Shown here in pieces: positions 61,011-64,000 of a stretch of 64,000 nucleotides of DNA (positions are counted from its first letter, which is position 1; every line of letters begins with the position of its first letter). Origin of the DNA: Oegoconia quadripuncta (lineage: Eukaryota; Arthropoda; Insecta; Lepidoptera; Autostichidae); contig OX438743.1 of the NCBI GenBank assembly GCA_949316235.1, positions 40,703,242 through 40,767,241 on the forward strand, in the 5' to 3' direction. The notes under the pieces were generated by a model. It was given only the letters and a program-made list of their open reading frames with translations, searched no databases and was not told the DNA's origin. The position numbers and the translations under genes are program-made.

Positions 61011-62254
61011 ATACAAATTTTCTGAATTATAAGTTGAATCTTAGTTAAGCGGGGACACAACTCGAATAAGCTTGATGTTTCGTAAACGGCACCCAGTATA
61101 AAATGGGCAAGGAAATCTCCAGTGATTTTGAAAGACTTATTTAACGATACCTTACACAATGGAGTATAAAACAAAAAAACACCCACTTTTATATGTAGTT
61201 GTGGTTAAAAATATATTCAAAAACTTCGTAATCGTCATTACTTTGCCAAATCTTAGTTTATTTGCATATTACAGAAACACATACAAAATTCGACGCAACA
61301 ATCATTATGCTTGGTGTTATACTTACAAAATGTAGCCTTATTTCACAGTAATAAAAATAAAAAAAAATCAAAAATTAAGTACAACTGTTACAACTTATAA
61401 TAGAGTTGTATGTGTATATGGTAAAACTATAAGGTTCCGTTTTTTGCCTTTGCCTGTCGAACCCTAAAATGGTTATGGCAGTGCACTTAAGATTCATTTT
61501 TCGTACTCGTTTAGTGACTAAACTAAGATTACTTTTTTTATAAGATTAAGATAAGTTTACAAACAAACAAAGAAACAAATGACTGTGATATCATAAATTC
61601 TCTTAAATGCATTAAGATACCAGTTTTAAAGTAGTACTGTCTCTTTCTCCCTGGAACAGTACGATGCGACGGCACCACTACAAAACTGGTTTTAGTTTAG
61701 TTGGTGTACAACCGAATCGACACCAATGTTAAAATATAATTTTTTCCAAAGTTATCTCTCAAAACACTCTCCACAGTTACCTAATAGTTTCTCTTTGGAT
61801 CCAAGTTTACAAATTGCGTGAATAGCTCAAAACAAATATTTTATGTATGTCAACATGTTAGACAACAGCTCCCCAGGTCATTGACGCATCTTTTCCAACT
61901 ATTAATCGAGTGTTCGCTCCAGAACAACAAATAAAATTATCTATCATATGGTCAAAGAGATTTGATCTCAATGTTACATAAAGTACTTTTTATACTGATA
62001 TGTTGACATTCAACCAATTAGTCATGCATGGTACTTATTGTACCAATTGTGTAGATTTTATCTCTATGGAGGTACATCCTAAAATACAATTGAAATTTTT
62101 CAAGGCATACTCGTATTTCACATACATTCTAAACAAAGAAACAAAAGGTACATTCACACTGGCTGGATGTGGACCAACGAGAACATGTCAAATTACACCT
62201 ACCTGTCAACCAATCACACATCATAATGTGATGATGACAATATCGACATTTCTT
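61011..62254. other. Unassigned DNA with a partial M1 MITE
   Basis: No gene. 61621-61726 is an M1 MITE lacking its left outer arm (begins ccagttttaaagtagtactg, ends accgaatcgacacc). Confidence 0.4.
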
Positions 62255-62465
62255 TTTTTATAATTGACTGGATTCACGTTTGACCACAATCTCACCTGAA
62301 GGAAAGTGACGATGTGGTCAAAGATGTAGCACGCAATCCCAGTAAATGCCTATTCACTCTGCTCTTGAAGATCCCAAGGTTGTAGGATTCAGGAAAGACT
62401 GACGCTGGAAGGGAGTTCCATGCCTTGGCTGTTCGGAGGATGACATTCGATAATAGCACAATGGA
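62255..62465 (-). pseudogene. LINE family X fragment, RT C-terminus
   Basis: The minus strand reads RTAKAWNSLPASVFPESYNL, then GIFKSRVNRHLL, followed by its 3' UTR and A-run. Best copy of this family in the window. Confidence 0.7.
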
Positions 62466-62984
62466 AGTTGAAAAGAGTAAAGATTTTTTTTATTTATCCT
62501 TGATTTATAATTAGCCTATAGATCTAGCATTAATACCTAACATCAACAAGAGTGACAAAGGGCAATCATTAATTTATTAAGTAAAATATATCAGATTTTT
62601 ACTGTACTATTTTTTCTAGACATAAATAAGTACTGCGGAGCACTTGATATTCTATGATTACATATGTACAGCACGGTGTTGTATTCTCCAGTCTACATCC
62701 TCTGGCGTCCACAAAATACCAGAGTCGCGTCACTGATTCTAGGGACTATGTCGAGACATTATGATGAATGGATTTTGAACCTTTTTGGCACCACCATTTC
62801 CTATTGTTCTAATTTTAAGTAGGATTAAGCAATAATGGTGCCAAATAAAAAACTTCTTTCTGTAAACTTTTTAAAAAACTTCAAAAATGGGAGACGAACC
62901 CGCAACCTCTATTTCTGGGTGATCTCTATTTGGTGAAGATTTGTTAGGGTTGCTTAATGTACACAAAACAAGGTATACAAAACT
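62466..62984. other. Unassigned DNA with a LINE tail
   Basis: 62786-62862 repeats the stem-loop LINE 3' end described at 27690 (ttttggcaccaccatttcct to aatggtgccaaataaaaa). Otherwise nothing recognised. Confidence 0.45.
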
Positions 62985-63310
62985 GAGGTTGAGGGTTCGT
63001 CTCCCAGTGGGGTAGATACAAGTTTAGTAATTGGATTGGTTTGTGGTCAGCTATTTTTAAAAGTTCACTTGACCAGCTACCACCATCCTACCTAAGACTG
63101 CTACCAAGCAGTGATCACCTTCATGACTCACTTGACACTGGCAAAATTCATAAGAGTTGCCACTAAACAAACTGGAACTGGATAGCATTGTGTTTGGCCT
63201 GTTTGAGATACAATAGCCAGTCCCTCAAACTACTTGGGGTTTCAAGGTGAGCACACTTCCACACAATCTTCATTTAACATCGGGTGTGATTGAGGTCAGG
63301 CACTAAATGA
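62985..63310 (+). repeat. SINE family A, old degenerate copy
   Basis: Box B gagggttcgtctcccagtgg, body gaccagctaccaccatccta, tail ttaacatcgggtgtgattga. Strongly diverged. Confidence 0.6.
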
Positions 63311-64000
63311 AAAGGCACTCTGGATATAGATGTTGATTTGATGGTTTGTCAATTTTTGATGAGTTCAAATATTTGTTGTATCAATCAATACACAATTAAC
63401 GAAGTATAAAATACCCTTAATTTATTAATGACATTAAAGTTAGTATTTAAGTTGAGGAGATATATTTATTTATCCAGCTTTTAACATTGTACAGCATTCT
63501 TTAAAAATTCTTTGGGCCATAATCATTATAGGCAAAAAATTCAGAACATCACACTTACATAAACAGCATCTCTAGACACCCAATGAAGATTAACAATGGA
63601 GCAATACTAAGTGGTCTTAAATAAGTACATTACTGTTAGTAAACATTACACTTATTGTTTGCAAATTGTCAATTCAATGCAAGGACATGTTTCAAATATT
63701 ATCCATGGCACCAACACATAACTCCATGTCAATAATAATATGAAGACAGCACAAATCTTGAATACCCTAAACATGAATTTGCAAGTCTATCAGAGACTGC
63801 ATGCCATACCTCATGTGAGTGGTTACCACACATAGATGATAAAGTACTAATCTATCTTAACTCGGACAAACAAGACAACTAAAACAAGACAAGACAGGCA
63901 CCCTATCATACGTACCTACTACAACAACATTTAGCTTATTCCAAATAATTATTTATAATACAAATCTTATAATCCTTGAAGTAGTGCTACATGAGTAGTG
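63311..64000. other. Unassigned DNA at right edge
   Basis: AT-rich, no gene or repeat recognised. FUT8 5' UTR exons may lie here or beyond. Confidence 0.3.

Overview
The window looks like nuclear DNA from an insect, most probably a moth or butterfly. The evidence is long AT-rich introns, clean GT-AG exon boundaries, two recognisable animal genes, and a very dense load of tRNA-derived SINEs, LINE fragments and small DNA elements of kinds I associate with Lepidoptera. The order is inferred; no species can be named.

Main gene: a complete alpha-1,6-fucosyltransferase (FUT8 / FucT6, family GT23) lies on the minus strand. Its twelve coding exons run from an ATG at 59808 to a TAG at 20985. Spliced by eye they give a 578-residue type II Golgi protein with a membrane anchor, stem and coiled coil, GT23 catalytic domain and C-terminal SH3 domain. 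All splice phases agree, and the residues known to matter in human FUT8 are present at a constant offset. This enzyme adds core fucose to N-glycans.

Second gene: at the left edge, also on the minus strand, are the first three coding exons (7069-7155, 1154-1268, 22-180) of a secreted or membrane EGF-repeat protein. It resembles the Delta-homologue (DLK) or Notch-ligand group and continues beyond base 1. It follows FUT8 in the same orientation.

Everything else recognisable is mobile DNA. From left to right: a degenerate tandem array (1315-2000); a 5'-truncated CR1-type LINE (2138-4337); SINEs and a PIF-like MITE (5.4-9.5 kb); a near-perfect 319-bp-arm inverted repeat (11844-12538); a CpG-rich block (12760-12920); a quiet stretch to about 20 kb; then the FUT8 introns. 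Those introns hold a nearly complete LINE inserted inside a SINE (22.9-26.6 kb), an intact Tc1/mariner-superfamily transposon with 268-bp terminal inverted repeats (29463-31582), and dozens of SINE, LINE and MITE copies, several nested. Right of 59.9 kb, upstream of the FUT8 start, there is only repeat DNA and sequence I could not identify.

Points most worth attention: the long hairpin at 11.8-12.5 kb, the intact mariner-like element whose end lies 17 bp from a FUT8 exon, TE-derived sequence within about 5-25 bp of four FUT8 splice donors, and the DLK-like gene. No CRISPR, rRNA, bacterial operon or true tRNA gene was seen. Element boundaries were judged by eye and are approximate unless a terminal repeat and target duplication are stated.
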